NCBI GenBank assembly: GCA_030523775.1
Contig: JAUNHW010000001.1
Coordinates: 62,001-126,000 of the forward strand
DNA length: 64,000 nucleotides
Direction: 5' to 3'
Source: Akkermansia sp.
GTDB taxonomy: Bacteria > Verrucomicrobiota > Verrucomicrobiia > Verrucomicrobiales > Akkermansiaceae
The first letter of the stretch is position 1; the number at the start of each line of letters is the position of its first letter. A program made the translations under genes and the position numbers. Below, piece by piece: positions 1 through 11,725 of the stretch. Below the pieces are notes generated by a model. That model was not told where the DNA came from, searched no databases, and saw only the letters and a list, made by a program, of their open reading frames with translations.

Positions 1-522
1 GCGCGGCAACAGGCGGAATCCGCCGGCGTGCCGTACCGCGAGATTGACCTCACCGTGCTCAAGCCGCACCTGTCCAGCGCGCTGCTGAGCGGGGCGGATG
101 CCATCCCCACCGGCGACTACGCCGAGGAGAATTTGAAACAGACCGTGGTGCCGTTCCGCAACGGCATCTTCCTGGCCATCGCCGCGGGCGTGGCGGAGAG
201 CGCGGGCGCGGAGGGGTTGGTGATAGCGGCCCACGCGGGCGACCACGACCTGTATCCCGACTGCCGCTCGGAGTTCATGGACGCCATGGGCGCGGCCATC
301 CGCCTGGGCACCTACGCGCAACTGCAGGTGCTGGCACCGTTCATCCACGCCAGCAAGGGGGAGATAGCGGCGCAGGGCGCGCGGCTGGGCGTGGACTACG
401 CGCACACGTACTCCTGCTACCGCGGCGGAGAGAAACACTGCGGGCAGTGCGCCACCTGCCGCGAGCGCAAGGAGGCCTTCGCCGCCGCCGGAATCCCCGA
501 CCCCACCGAATACGAATCCTAA
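1..522 (+). CDS. queC: 7-cyano-7-deazaguanine synthase QueC, 5' end cut off
   Basis: The frame is open from the first base and ends at a stop at 520-522, so the N-terminal part, including the SGGxDS ATP-binding loop, lies outside the window. What remains (about 173 codons) carries the QueC core: ATGDYAEEN-like text reads PTGDYAEENLKQTVVPFRN, then AAHAGDHDLYPDCR, and the C-terminal zinc site CYRGGEKHCGQCATC with four cysteines. The family makes preQ0 from 7-carboxy-7-deazaguanine in the cytoplasm, a precursor of queuosine in tRNA. It sits 7 nt before miaB, another tRNA modification gene, and is probably cotranscribed with it. Length and motifs fit the usual protein of about 230 residues. Confidence 0.93.
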   Translation, partial: ARQQAESAGVPYREIDLTVLKPHLSSALLSGADAIPTGDYAEENLKQTVVPFRNGIFLAIAAGVAESAGAEGLVIAAHAGDHDLYPDCRSEFMDAMGAAIRLGTYAQLQVLAPFIHASKGEIAAQGARLGVDYAHTYSCYRGGEKHCGQCATCRERKEAFAAAGIPDPTEYES

Positions 523-529
523 CACCGCC

Positions 530-1894
<1,365 letters not shown>

Positions 1895-1904
1895 GATTAG
1901 GATT

Positions 1905-2852
1905 ATGAAGGCGACTCTGATTGGATTGTTGATGACGTGGTGTGTTGCTCTGGCGGGGGAGTTTCCTTGGAGTGATGCACCTAGTGCGGAATTGAAGGCG
2001 GCTAGCGTGGCGCCGGACCGGGTGTTTACCGAGGAGCCGTGCGACTGGCGCCCCACCCTCACGCCCATGTGCAAGGAGATTGTGAAGGATTGCAAGACCG
2101 CGCGGGAGGCCGTGCTGGCGCTCTCCACCCAGCTGCCCAAGGCCACCGGCGTGTACTACACCACGGAACGCCGCCGCGCGGACATGAACGCGCTGGAGGC
2201 GCTGGCGGAGAAGAAGGTGTCCTGCACCGGGCAGAGCATCCTGCTGGTGTGCGCGCTGCGCGCGGTGGACATCCCGGCGCGCGTGTGCGGCCTGCTCTCC
2301 TGGCACCACATCCAGGGCAACCACACCTGGGCGGAAGCCTGGTTCGACGGCGAGTGGCACATGATCGAGTACAACGAAAAGGATTTCAACAGTGCTTGGG
2401 TCATGAGCTACATCGGCATGCTGGACCCCGACCGCAACGCCCTGGAGCGCATCAAGGCCGCCACGCCCGACGGCAAGGACTTTTTCTATCCACCCCTGCT
2501 GGCCAAGCAGATAGGCAAGGAACCCGTGGCTTCTGAGGACGTGACCGCGCGCTACCTCAGGCTCTCCCGCGCCTGGCACGAGCAGAAGGGTCAGCCCGCC
2601 AACGTGCAGAGGCTCATGGTGAACATCACCCCGCGCACGGAAGAGGCCCTGCCCATCGTGCTGCTGGATGAATCGGGCAAGGAGGTGGACAAGGCCACGC
2701 TGCCCACCCTGAAAGACGATGCCAACAAGTTCGCCGAGCTCAACCTGCCCCGCGAGGGCAAATTCCAAATCCGCATCGCAGACTCCCCGCAAACCCTCCC
2801 CGTCCAGGCCACGGAAAACGCCGTGCAGATGATGACGCTGCAGGCGAAATAG
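1905..2852 (+). CDS. Secreted transglutaminase-like protein
   Basis: A 315-residue protein beginning with a clear signal peptide (MKATLIGLLMTWCVALAG). A transglutaminase-like (papain-fold) core is visible: Cys107 in VSCTGQSILLVCALR, then IPARVCGL, then His140 in GNHTWAEAWFDGEWHMIE. In this fold Cys and His are catalytic and an Asp normally follows the second Trp; here that position is Glu155, with Asp160 nearby, so activity is uncertain. The C-terminal 90 residues look like a small beta domain. The ATG at 1905 was chosen over upstream in-frame codons because those lie inside miaB. The first 90 bases are less GC-rich than the rest. The substrate is unknown; a peptidase or cell-wall role is only a guess. 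Confidence 0.7.
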   Translation: MKATLIGLLMTWCVALAGEFPWSDAPSAELKAASVAPDRVFTEEPCDWRPTLTPMCKEIVKDCKTAREAVLALSTQLPKATGVYYTTERRRADMNALEALAEKKVSCTGQSILLVCALRAVDIPARVCGLLSWHHIQGNHTWAEAWFDGEWHMIEYNEKDFNSAWVMSYIGMLDPDRNALERIKAATPDGKDFFYPPLLAKQIGKEPVASEDVTARYLRLSRAWHEQKGQPANVQRLMVNITPRTEEALPIVLLDESGKEVDKATLPTLKDDANKFAELNLPREGKFQIRIADSPQTLPVQATENAVQMMTLQAK

Positions 2853-2870
2853 AAATAAGGCTCTTATTTC
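2852..2870. terminator. Compact bidirectional hairpin between convergent genes
   Basis: Perfect 8-bp inverted repeat (GAAATAAG / CTTATTTC) with a 3-nt loop. It spans the space between the stop of the transglutaminase-like gene and the stop of rnc, which converge 11 nt apart. There is no long T tract, so termination is an inference. Confidence 0.4.
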
Positions 2871-3547
2871 TCCCAGCGCTTGTGCTGCATGGCGTCCTTG
2901 GCTGCGGCCATTTCCGCCTTGTGCTTGCTGGGGCCCTCCGCGGTGCCGAGAAGGATGCCGCACCAGGTGACGGTGGCGCGGAACGGGCCCAGGCCCGCAT
3001 CCTCGCCCACGGCCTCCACGGCGTATTCCGGACCGCAGTTGTTGATGGCCTGCAGGGTTTCCAGCAGCGCGCCCTTGTAGTTCACGGCGGTCAGGCTCTC
3101 CACGCGGTCCAGGCTGTCGCTCAGCAGGGCGAGCGAGACCTTTCGGGCGGCGGGGTAGCCGGAATCCATCATCACGGCTCCGATGACGGTTTCAAAGGTG
3201 TTGGCGAGGACGGAGGGGGTGTTGCGGCCGCCGCTCTTCTCCAGCTGCGGGCTCATGGCGAGCTGGTCGCCCCAGCCGAGGCTGCGGCACAGCCCCGCCA
3301 GGTGCTGGCGGCTCACCACGGCGGCGCGCATCTTGGTGAGCTGACCCTCGTCCGCCTTCGGGAAACGCGTGAACAGCTCGCGGCTCACCACCAGCTCCAG
3401 CACGGCGTCGCCCAGGTATTCCAGACGCTCGTACGCGATGTTGGTGCTGCGCTTCTGGTCCACGCTGGGGTGGGTGAGCGCCTGCTCCAGCCAAGCGGCA
3501 TCCGTGAAGGTGTAGCCCAGGCTCTTTTCCAGCACGTCTCTCTGCAT
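2864..3547 (-). CDS. rnc: Ribonuclease III
   Basis: A 227-residue double-strand-specific endoribonuclease. The catalytic domain holds the family signature ERLEYLGDAVLELVV (around residues 40-54) and the second acidic motif in ANTFETVIGAVMMD. A double-stranded RNA binding domain follows, from NYKGALLETLQA to SKHKAEMAAAKDAM. It processes rRNA precursors and other structured RNA in the cytoplasm. An ATG at 3553 is also in frame, but a TAGAGT -10 box ends at 3554, directly against it. The ATG at 3547 lies where transcription would begin and is preferred. The gene is not in an evident operon and converges on the transglutaminase-like gene. Confidence 0.93.
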   Translation of the reverse strand: MQRDVLEKSLGYTFTDAAWLEQALTHPSVDQKRSTNIAYERLEYLGDAVLELVVSRELFTRFPKADEGQLTKMRAAVVSRQHLAGLCRSLGWGDQLAMSPQLEKSGGRNTPSVLANTFETVIGAVMMDSGYPAARKVSLALLSDSLDRVESLTAVNYKGALLETLQAINNCGPEYAVEAVGEDAGLGPFRATVTWCGILLGTAEGPSKHKAEMAAAKDAMQHKRWEK

Positions 3548-3553
3548 GCGCAT

Positions 3554-3583
3554 ACTCTACCACACCGCATCCCGCGCGGCGAA
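3554..3583 (-). promoter_or_regulatory. Probable rnc promoter
   Basis: -10 TAGAGT (3554-3559) with a weak -35 TTCGCC 18 nt away. The -10 ends 6 nt before the chosen rnc start, which predicts a leaderless mRNA. Confidence 0.45.
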
Positions 3584-3610
3584 CATTTTTCTTCCGGCGG
3601 GCGTATGTGC

Positions 3611-3640
3611 TTGACATGGAGGGGGGCGGGGTGCAAGAAT
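3611..3640 (+). promoter_or_regulatory. Promoter of the secreted thioredoxin-like operon
   Basis: Perfect -35 TTGACA (3611-3616), 18-nt spacer, -10 AAGAAT (3635-3640). Only 8 nt separate the -10 box from the ATG at 3649, so the 5' leader should be 1-2 nt. Confidence 0.55.
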
Positions 3641-3648
3641 GGGGACAA

Positions 3649-4218
3649 ATGAATAAACCGTTTGTTTCATTCGCACTGTTGGGGTTGCTGCTAGGCAGCC
3701 CCGTGTATTGCCAGGACCCCGCACCCGCCGCCGACGACACACCCGCGGCTGAAGATACCGCCAAGCCCACGCCTGCGGAGCTCAAGGCGGAGAAGCTCAA
3801 GAAAAAGTCCGAGAGCCTGAAGGTGAAGTGGTACAACAACGAGAAAAAGGCGTTCAAGGACGCCAAGAAGTACAACCTGCCGGTGTGGGTGCTGTACTCC
3901 GACCCCTCCAGCTGCGCCATGTGCCAGGCTCTGGACAAGAACATCATCAACTCCCGCCAGTTCAAGAACGCCAAGGGGCTGTTCATCGGCTTCCGCACCA
4001 CATCCCCGCTGCCCAAGTACGGGTGCGACAAGGGCATGCCGATGGGCGCGCTGGTGGAGCCCAACGGCACGAAAATCTGCAACCTGAGCTACAACCCCGC
4101 CATGACGCCGGAGAAGTACATCGAGCAGATCACCAACGCCCGCATCCGCATCCAGGAGGGCAAGGACGCCCCGATCATGCTGGACGGCAAGAAGATACCG
4201 CCGCCCCCCACCAACTGA
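3649..4218 (+). CDS. Secreted thioredoxin-fold protein with CxxC
   Basis: A 189-residue protein: signal peptide (residues 1-22, SPVYCQ cleavage region), an Ala/Pro/Asp-rich linker, then a thioredoxin-like region. The redox motif is CAMC (Cys89, Cys92) inside VLYSDPSSCAMCQALD, preceded by NLPVWVLYS. This is like the thioredoxin_7 type proteins in which a lone thioredoxin-fold domain acts outside the cytoplasmic membrane. The end is Pro-rich. A redox or cysteine-handling role in the periplasm is inferred; no partner is visible. Its stop overlaps the next start (TGATG), so it is translationally coupled to the two secreted proteins that follow. The ATG at 3649 was chosen because the promoter lies immediately upstream. 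Confidence 0.7.
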   Translation: MNKPFVSFALLGLLLGSPVYCQDPAPAADDTPAAEDTAKPTPAELKAEKLKKKSESLKVKWYNNEKKAFKDAKKYNLPVWVLYSDPSSCAMCQALDKNIINSRQFKNAKGLFIGFRTTSPLPKYGCDKGMPMGALVEPNGTKICNLSYNPAMTPEKYIEQITNARIRIQEGKDAPIMLDGKKIPPPPTN

Positions 4219-5051
4219 TGAAAAGCGCCATCGTTGCACTCTCCCTGTGCCTGTGCGGCATCACCGCCGCGCAGGAGTCCCCTGCCCCCGCGGAGGCTCC
4301 CGCAGAGGTTTCCGAGGCGGAAAGGGACCAGCAGCTGCTGGACTCCTACGCCGCCCACCCCACGCTGGAAAACGCCGCGCGTATCCTGTCGCTCGAATCC
4401 CTGGACGATGAGAACGGCACGTACCGCATGGGATTCTGCTCCCAACTGATACGGCAGCACAGCGCACACCTGGGAGAGCTGCTGGAGAAGGCGGGCGGCA
4501 CAGATTCGCCGACCATCCGCCTGCACATCTGCGTCTGCTGCTGGCTGGCGGACACCCCGGAGAGCAACGGGACCGCCGCAACCATACTGAAGTACGACCC
4601 CATCATAGCGGCGTGGTCCCGCATCAAGCGCGACACGCCGAAGCCGGATTTCACCAAGTTGGAGGAGCTGTCCTCCTGCCCCATGGAGGCCATGGCGCTG
4701 GATATGGCCTGGGGTGCGTACGATGCCACGCGCAGCCGCGCCATCCTCTGCTCGTTCATCCGCTGCGGCACCCGCACCGCCGCACCGGAAAAGCCCGCCA
4801 AACTCTGGATGGTGACCGATGAGCAGCGGGAGCAGGCGAACCAATCCGCCAACGGGCCGGACAGGGTGTCCATGGCCGCCAAGTGGAGCGTGCTGAGCCG
4901 TGCCAAGGCGGATGCCACCTTTGCCTCAGAGCTGCAAGCCTGCCTCTCCACCATGCCTGCGGATATCCAAGACCGCTGGAAAGCCCCCCTGCCGGACGAC
5001 CCGATAAACAATTCCGAATACACCCCCAATCCCGAACCCGCCAAACCATGA
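4218..5051 (+). CDS. Secreted protein of unknown function
   Basis: A 277-residue protein with a signal peptide (MKSAIVALSLCLCGITAAQ) and a Pro/Ala/Glu linker. I recognise no family. The mature part is mostly helical by composition and contains several cysteines (FCSQLIR, HICVCCWLAD, SSCPMEA, AILCSFIRCG), which could form disulfides and be relevant to the CxxC protein encoded just before it. The start codon overlaps the previous stop by one base, and its own stop overlaps the following ATG by 4 bases, so the three genes form one tightly coupled operon. Confidence 0.6.
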   Translation: MKSAIVALSLCLCGITAAQESPAPAEAPAEVSEAERDQQLLDSYAAHPTLENAARILSLESLDDENGTYRMGFCSQLIRQHSAHLGELLEKAGGTDSPTIRLHICVCCWLADTPESNGTAATILKYDPIIAAWSRIKRDTPKPDFTKLEELSSCPMEAMALDMAWGAYDATRSRAILCSFIRCGTRTAAPEKPAKLWMVTDEQREQANQSANGPDRVSMAAKWSVLSRAKADATFASELQACLSTMPADIQDRWKAPLPDDPINNSEYTPNPEPAKP

Positions 5052-5677
5052 CCAAGCGTTTCACCCTTCTCCCGCTGCTTGCGGCGGCCATCCTGCCTGC
5101 CGGCGCCCAAGACAAGCCTGCCACCACCCCCCCGCCCGCCGCGCCCGCGGTTGCGCCATCCGCAGAGGATTTGCAGCCGGAGGTGAAGTCCTATGTGCTG
5201 CTGGTGACCGCCGCCATCATGGAGAAAACCGCGGAGCTGCACGAGCAGGGCGCGGAGGCCGATATAAAAAGAATGCTTTCAGAGGTATCGGAAGCCAACA
5301 TGGCCGTGCCCACGGACAAGTTGCCGGAAACCCACCGGGCCTACCTGAAGGAGCGCCACACCCTGCTGCGCACCATCGTGCAGGAGGTGCAGGCCCAAGA
5401 AAACGCCACGGATGAATCCGCCACCGCCGTGGTGGCCGCGCACCAGCCGGAATTCAAGGCGCTGGACGCCAATTACCCGGATTGCGCCGATACGCTCAAC
5501 GAGAAGATGCTCAACAAGACCGCGCACGAGCTCATGCTCAAGCGCAACATCAGCGGCCGTGCCGTTGCGTACGTGATGAACCACCCGGATATCTCCGCCA
5601 AGGGCCGGAAAGCCGCCATGATTGCCTATTACAGGGAGGCGGCGCGCCTGCTGCGGGAAGCCGCGGCGGCCATGTGA
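5048..5677 (+). CDS. Secreted helical protein of unknown function
   Basis: A 209-residue protein with a signal peptide (MTKRFTLLPLLAAAILPAGAQ), a Pro/Ala-rich linker to about residue 38, then a helical body without recognised motifs. It ends in an Ala/Arg-rich helix (REAARLLREAAAAM). The ATGA overlap with the preceding gene shows coupling. It is the last gene of the three-gene secreted-protein operon starting at 3649 and is followed by an inverted repeat. Function not recognised. Confidence 0.6.
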   Translation: MTKRFTLLPLLAAAILPAGAQDKPATTPPPAAPAVAPSAEDLQPEVKSYVLLVTAAIMEKTAELHEQGAEADIKRMLSEVSEANMAVPTDKLPETHRAYLKERHTLLRTIVQEVQAQENATDESATAVVAAHQPEFKALDANYPDCADTLNEKMLNKTAHELMLKRNISGRAVAYVMNHPDISAKGRKAAMIAYYREAARLLREAAAAM

Positions 5678-5679
5678 GA

Positions 5680-5721
5680 ATGCCCGCCGTTTCAACAAAG
5701 GGCAGCGCGCACGGCGGGCAT
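5680..5721. terminator. Inverted repeat after the secreted-protein operon
   Basis: Perfect 11-bp arms ATGCCCGCCGT / ACGGCGGGCAT with a 20-nt loop, 2 nt after the stop codon. A second, weaker pair (GCAACGGC 5724-5731 / GCCGTTGC 5743-5750) follows. No T tract is present. Confidence 0.45.
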
Positions 5722-5767
5722 GCGCAACGGCGTGTCATTGCATGCCGTTGCACAATGCCGATTTGAG

Positions 5768-5796
5768 TTGACTTACGCGCGCGGGCGTGGTATGGT
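5768..5796 (+). promoter_or_regulatory. valS promoter
   Basis: -35 TTGACT, 17-nt spacer, -10 TATGGT (5791-5796). The ATG at 5806 is 9 nt after the -10 box, so the leader should be about 3 nt. Confidence 0.6.
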
Positions 5797-5805
5797 GTCC
5801 GCGAC

Positions 5806-8481
<2,676 letters not shown>

Positions 8482-8501
8482 AACCTAAACAGCACTACAA
8501 C

Positions 8502-9389
8502 ATGAGCGACGAATTCCTCAACACTCTGCCGGAGCGGGAAACCAAGGCCCTCTCGCTCTGCGGCATCACCACCGCTAAACAGCTCTCGCGCTTCTCCCCG
8601 CAAGACCTGGCAAAGGAGATTCGGCAGGCACAAACCTACTTCCCGGACGACATCCCCGCGGAACTCCTCTCCGAGGAGCGCCTCTCCGCCCTCTGCGAGG
8701 GTGCCCTGCACCACGCCCGCTCCTACCCGAGAACGCCGGAGGAGGAAAGCACCCGCCTGGCAACCGAGCGCATTTCCCAACAGGTCAAAATCTTCGGTGG
8801 CGCAAACGACACTGATGAAAACGATTTCTTTGTGGGGCACGCACCCGTCGACAACGGCATTGTGCGAGACCTCAAGGAAGAAGCAAAGCCCGTCTCCAAC
8901 CTGGACGCGGCGGAGGCCGAGCGCGGCAAGAGCATGCGCTTCAGCACCATCCGCTGCGGCCATCCCATCACCATCTACGTGGCATCCATCGCCACGCTCC
9001 TGCTGCTGCCCGCGGCCTTCATTGTCGTAGTCCTGCTCTGGCAAGTCGTCTCGCAGGGCAGCGCTCTCCCCCCGGAGCGACTGGGGATCGGCATGGGCGT
9101 TGTCCTGGTGATACTTGCCTTCTACTTCCTGATGAACTTCCACGCGCGCTGCACCGTGTGCCACATCCACGTGTTCTCCCTGCGCTCGTACCCGCGCAAC
9201 AAGTACGCCTTCCGCATTCCCCTGCTGGGCTACACCTTCTCCACCGCGCTGCGCATCTTCTTCACCATGAAATTCACCTGCCCGGCCTGCGGAACCAAGC
9301 TCAAGCTCGCCGGCCACAACCCGCACCACCACCACCACCACCGCAGCAACCCGCACGACCTGTATAAATCCCGCCGTCACCGCCATTGA
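8502..9389 (+). CDS. Membrane protein with zinc-ribbon cysteines and a His6 run
   Basis: A 295-residue protein with no recognised family. The N-terminal region (residues 5-45, ERETKALSLCGITTAKQL) resembles a helix-hairpin-helix element. Two transmembrane helices follow at about 153-178 and 188-210. A cytoplasmic or periplasmic tail carries paired cysteines CTVC and CPAC about 50 residues apart, the layout of a zinc ribbon, and then a natural run of six histidines (NPHHHHHHRSN) before a basic end. It lies 20 nt after valS and 16 nt before a small secreted protein. Metal binding is a reasonable inference; function is unknown. Confidence 0.6.
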   Translation: MSDEFLNTLPERETKALSLCGITTAKQLSRFSPQDLAKEIRQAQTYFPDDIPAELLSEERLSALCEGALHHARSYPRTPEEESTRLATERISQQVKIFGGANDTDENDFFVGHAPVDNGIVRDLKEEAKPVSNLDAAEAERGKSMRFSTIRCGHPITIYVASIATLLLLPAAFIVVVLLWQVVSQGSALPPERLGIGMGVVLVILAFYFLMNFHARCTVCHIHVFSLRSYPRNKYAFRIPLLGYTFSTALRIFFTMKFTCPACGTKLKLAGHNPHHHHHHRSNPHDLYKSRRHRH

Positions 9390-9405
9390 GGCGTACCCCG
9401 GACTC

Positions 9406-9813
9406 ATGCGCATCCTCTGCCTCACGCTCCTGCTCTGCATGTTCACGCCCACGCCGGCGGCGGCCGGTGAGAGTGCGGCGCCCGCACCGCTGCCCGAAAG
9501 CCACCATGACCTGGCCCGCGTGTTGACAGACTACCTCTCCCGCGTGGAGCTCTGCCTGCGCAACTGCACGGATGCGGCATCCACCGCCGCGGCAATCCCG
9601 CAACTGCGCGGGCTCGCGGCGGAAGCGCGAATGCTGGAGCAGCGCCAGCAACAGCTCCCGGAACCCACCGTGCAAGACTACATGGCTTCCCAGGAGCTCG
9701 CACTCAAGTTCCTCCCGCTCTGGAAAGCCATTCGCGCGCATATCGAGCGCCTGGAAAGGGACGGTCTCATGACAGACCAGCTGCGCAACCTCCTTCAGAA
9801 TGGCCCCCAATAA
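9406..9813 (+). CDS. Small secreted helical protein, unknown function
   Basis: A 135-residue protein with a signal peptide (MRILCLTLLLCMFTPTPAAAG), a short Ala/Pro linker and a helical body (HDLARVLTDYLSRVELCLRN, QQLPEPTVQDYMASQEL). No family recognised. It follows the zinc-ribbon membrane protein by 16 nt and may share its transcript. A T-rich stretch (9824-9831) follows the stop and may aid termination. Confidence 0.55.
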   Translation: MRILCLTLLLCMFTPTPAAAGESAAPAPLPESHHDLARVLTDYLSRVELCLRNCTDAASTAAAIPQLRGLAAEARMLEQRQQQLPEPTVQDYMASQELALKFLPLWKAIRAHIERLERDGLMTDQLRNLLQNGPQ

Positions 9814-9953
9814 GGCCACTCCTCTTTTTTTTGCCTTGGCGGGATTTTTACCCAACCACAAAATATAGTGGTGTTGCTTCCCTTTACCCACCATATCATT
9901 TGACTGCGGCTGATTTCGTCCGCAAATCTGCGTGAACAGCTGAAATTTTAAGC

Positions 9954-9981
9954 TTGCAAAAGGTCAGCAAAACCTTAGTAT
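9954..9981 (+). promoter_or_regulatory. marR promoter with possible operator
   Basis: -35 TTGCAA, 16-nt spacer, -10 TAGTAT (9976-9981). Within the spacer AAGGT (9960-9964) and ACCTT (9972-9976) form an inverted repeat, a plausible site for autoregulation by the MarR protein. The surrounding 190 nt are unusually AT-rich. Confidence 0.5.
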
Positions 9982-10004
9982 CGGGACTGACGACACCTTT
10001 GCTT

Positions 10005-10466
10005 ATGAAAAATTCCACATCCAGCGCCACCAATCTGACATCCGCCGAGGTACAAAATCTTGCGGACTTCGTGCTCTTCTCGCAGCGCAGCTGCATCCTC
10101 AGCCTCTCACCGGAGCTCACGCGCGGCAAGGTTTCCTACCCGCAGTTCTTCCTGCTCACCTACCTGGCGGAAGAGGACTGCCTGTCCATGAGCAGCATCG
10201 CCCGCATGATGGGCCACTCCACGGCTGCCGCCACCGGCATGGTGGACAAGCTGCAGACGCTCGGCCACCTGAAGCGCTACACCGCAGCGGCGGACCGCCG
10301 CAAGATCATGGTGCGCATCACGGAACAGGGGCGCGCGCTGGTGGCGCAGATGCGCAACAACATTGCAAGGGAGCTGGCGCAGCTCATGGCGCAGGACGAC
10401 CGCGCAGAGAAGATGGGGGCCGCGCACCGCACCATTGCCCGCCGCACCTCCAAGGCTCAGGACTAA
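10005..10466 (+). CDS. MarR family transcriptional regulator
   Basis: A 153-residue winged-helix protein. The recognition helix region reads SMSSIARMMGHSTAAATGMV, followed by the wing KRYTAAADRRKIMVRITEQG, the standard MarR layout, with dimerisation helices on both sides. MarR proteins bind as dimers to inverted repeats and respond to small molecules. A TTG at 9954 is in frame but coincides with the -35 element, so the ATG at 10005 is used. It precedes the laccase-fold gene by 16 nt and may control that operon. The ligand cannot be deduced. Confidence 0.85.
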   Translation: MKNSTSSATNLTSAEVQNLADFVLFSQRSCILSLSPELTRGKVSYPQFFLLTYLAEEDCLSMSSIARMMGHSTAAATGMVDKLQTLGHLKRYTAAADRRKIMVRITEQGRALVAQMRNNIARELAQLMAQDDRAEKMGAAHRTIARRTSKAQD

Positions 10467-10482
10467 CCCCAACCCCGCAGCC

Positions 10483-11169
10483 GTGAACACGTATTCTCCC
10501 GATTACCTTGCCGGGCTCAACGCCATTCCCGGCAACTTCGCCAGGTTTGTCACGCGCGTGCCGGGCGTGGCCACCACCACAGACCGCGCCGCCGTCATTA
10601 CCGCCCTCACCCCCACGCACGAGCAGGTGCTGGCGGAGGTGGGCATTGCCCCCAAGATGATGCGCCGCGCCCAGCAGGTGCATGGCAACAAGGTGGCCCT
10701 GGTGGGTGATATCGGCTGCTCCTACCCCGTGGAGGGGGTGGACGGCCTGTTCTGCGGCAACAAGGCGGACTGCTGCCTGGGCATCTACGTGGCGGATTGC
10801 GCGGCGGTGTGGCTGTACGACACCGTGACGGGCAGCCGCGGCCTGGTGCACTCCGGCAAGCTGGGAACCCAGCAGAACATTGTGGGTGAGGCCCTGGCCG
10901 CCATGCACAAGATCCTTGGAGTGCAACCCATCAACTGCCTGGCCGTCATCTCCCCCTGCATACGCCCGCCGCACTATGAGGTGGACATCGTCACCCGCAT
11001 CAAGGAGGAACTCACGGAAGCCGGGCTGCTGCCGGAAAACATAACCGACAGCGGGCTGGACACCGCGGCGGATTTGAAAACCTTCTACTCCTACCGCATG
11101 GAAAAGGGAAACACCGGGCGCATGCTGGCACTCTTCGGCCGCATCCCGGAAGCCCAGCCGGAAGACTGA
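10483..11169 (+). CDS. pgeF: Laccase-domain (YfiH/PgeF) family protein
   Basis: A 228-residue protein of the laccase-domain (DUF152) family. The three metal-binding or catalytic residues are visible: His67 (QQVHGNKV), Cys106 (IYVADCAAVWLYD) and His123 (LVHSGKLGTQQNIVG). The family terminus FYSYRMEKGNTGRMLAL is present. Members are zinc enzymes with purine nucleoside phosphorylase or deaminase activity, and E. coli PgeF corrects mis-built peptidoglycan precursors. A GTG start at 10483 is used because upstream in-frame codons fall inside marR. The stop overlaps the next start by one base. The exact substrate here is uncertain. Confidence 0.82.
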   Translation: MNTYSPDYLAGLNAIPGNFARFVTRVPGVATTTDRAAVITALTPTHEQVLAEVGIAPKMMRRAQQVHGNKVALVGDIGCSYPVEGVDGLFCGNKADCCLGIYVADCAAVWLYDTVTGSRGLVHSGKLGTQQNIVGEALAAMHKILGVQPINCLAVISPCIRPPHYEVDIVTRIKEELTEAGLLPENITDSGLDTAADLKTFYSYRMEKGNTGRMLALFGRIPEAQPED

Positions 11170-11714
11170 TGCAGCAAAACAAGCAAGAGCTGCGCCGCGG
11201 CATGCTGCAAACCCTGAAGGCAGCCGCGGCAAACGACCCTACAGGGCGGCGTTCTGCCGCCCTGCGCCGTTTATTGCCCCCCCTGCTCTGCACGTCCAAA
11301 CCGCTCAATGTGGCCATCTACGCCGCGCTGCCGCACGAGGTGGACCTGCTGCCGCTGCTGGACGAGTACCCGCAGCACCGCTTCTGCTTCCCGCGCTGCG
11401 GCGCGCAGCACCGCATGGCGTTCCACCATGTAACCAACCCTGCCGCTCAGCTGGCGCCCGCCGCGCTCGGCATCCCCGCGCCTGCGGAGGATTTGCCCGT
11501 GGTTGCGCCGCAGGATTTCGACCTGGTGCTGGTGCCGGGGCTGGCCTTCACGGAGGCGGGCGCGCGCCTGGGCTACGGCGGCGGATACTACGACCGCTAC
11601 CTGCCGCTCTGCACGCGCGCGCGGCTGGTTGCGGCAGTCTTTGCGGAGCAGATGCTGCCGCATGTGCCCACCGATGAACACGATGTTGCCATCCCGCACA
11701 TCATCCACCTGTAA
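11169..11714 (+). CDS. 5-formyltetrahydrofolate cyclo-ligase
   Basis: A 181-residue protein with the family hallmark LVPGLAFTEAGARLGYGGGYYDRYL read in parts (LVPGLAFTEAG, RLGYGGGYYDRYL) near residues 120-145, plus an N-terminal basic helix (KQELRRGMLQTLK). It converts 5-formyl-THF to 5,10-methenyl-THF with ATP in the cytoplasm, returning a storage folate to one-carbon metabolism. It overlaps the laccase-domain gene by one base, so the two are coupled. Length is typical for the family. Confidence 0.9.
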   Translation: MQQNKQELRRGMLQTLKAAAANDPTGRRSAALRRLLPPLLCTSKPLNVAIYAALPHEVDLLPLLDEYPQHRFCFPRCGAQHRMAFHHVTNPAAQLAPAALGIPAPAEDLPVVAPQDFDLVLVPGLAFTEAGARLGYGGGYYDRYLPLCTRARLVAAVFAEQMLPHVPTDEHDVAIPHIIHL

Positions 11715-11725
11715 CCACCCCGTCT

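Noticed and set aside
9320..9350. Run of six histidines suggesting vector or tag contamination
   Set aside because: It is flanked by native sequence in frame with a zinc-ribbon protein, and no linker, protease site or vector sequence adjoins it.
9824..9831. T8 run after the small secreted-protein gene as a rho-independent terminator
   Set aside because: No GC-rich stem precedes it; the bases before the T run do not pair convincingly.
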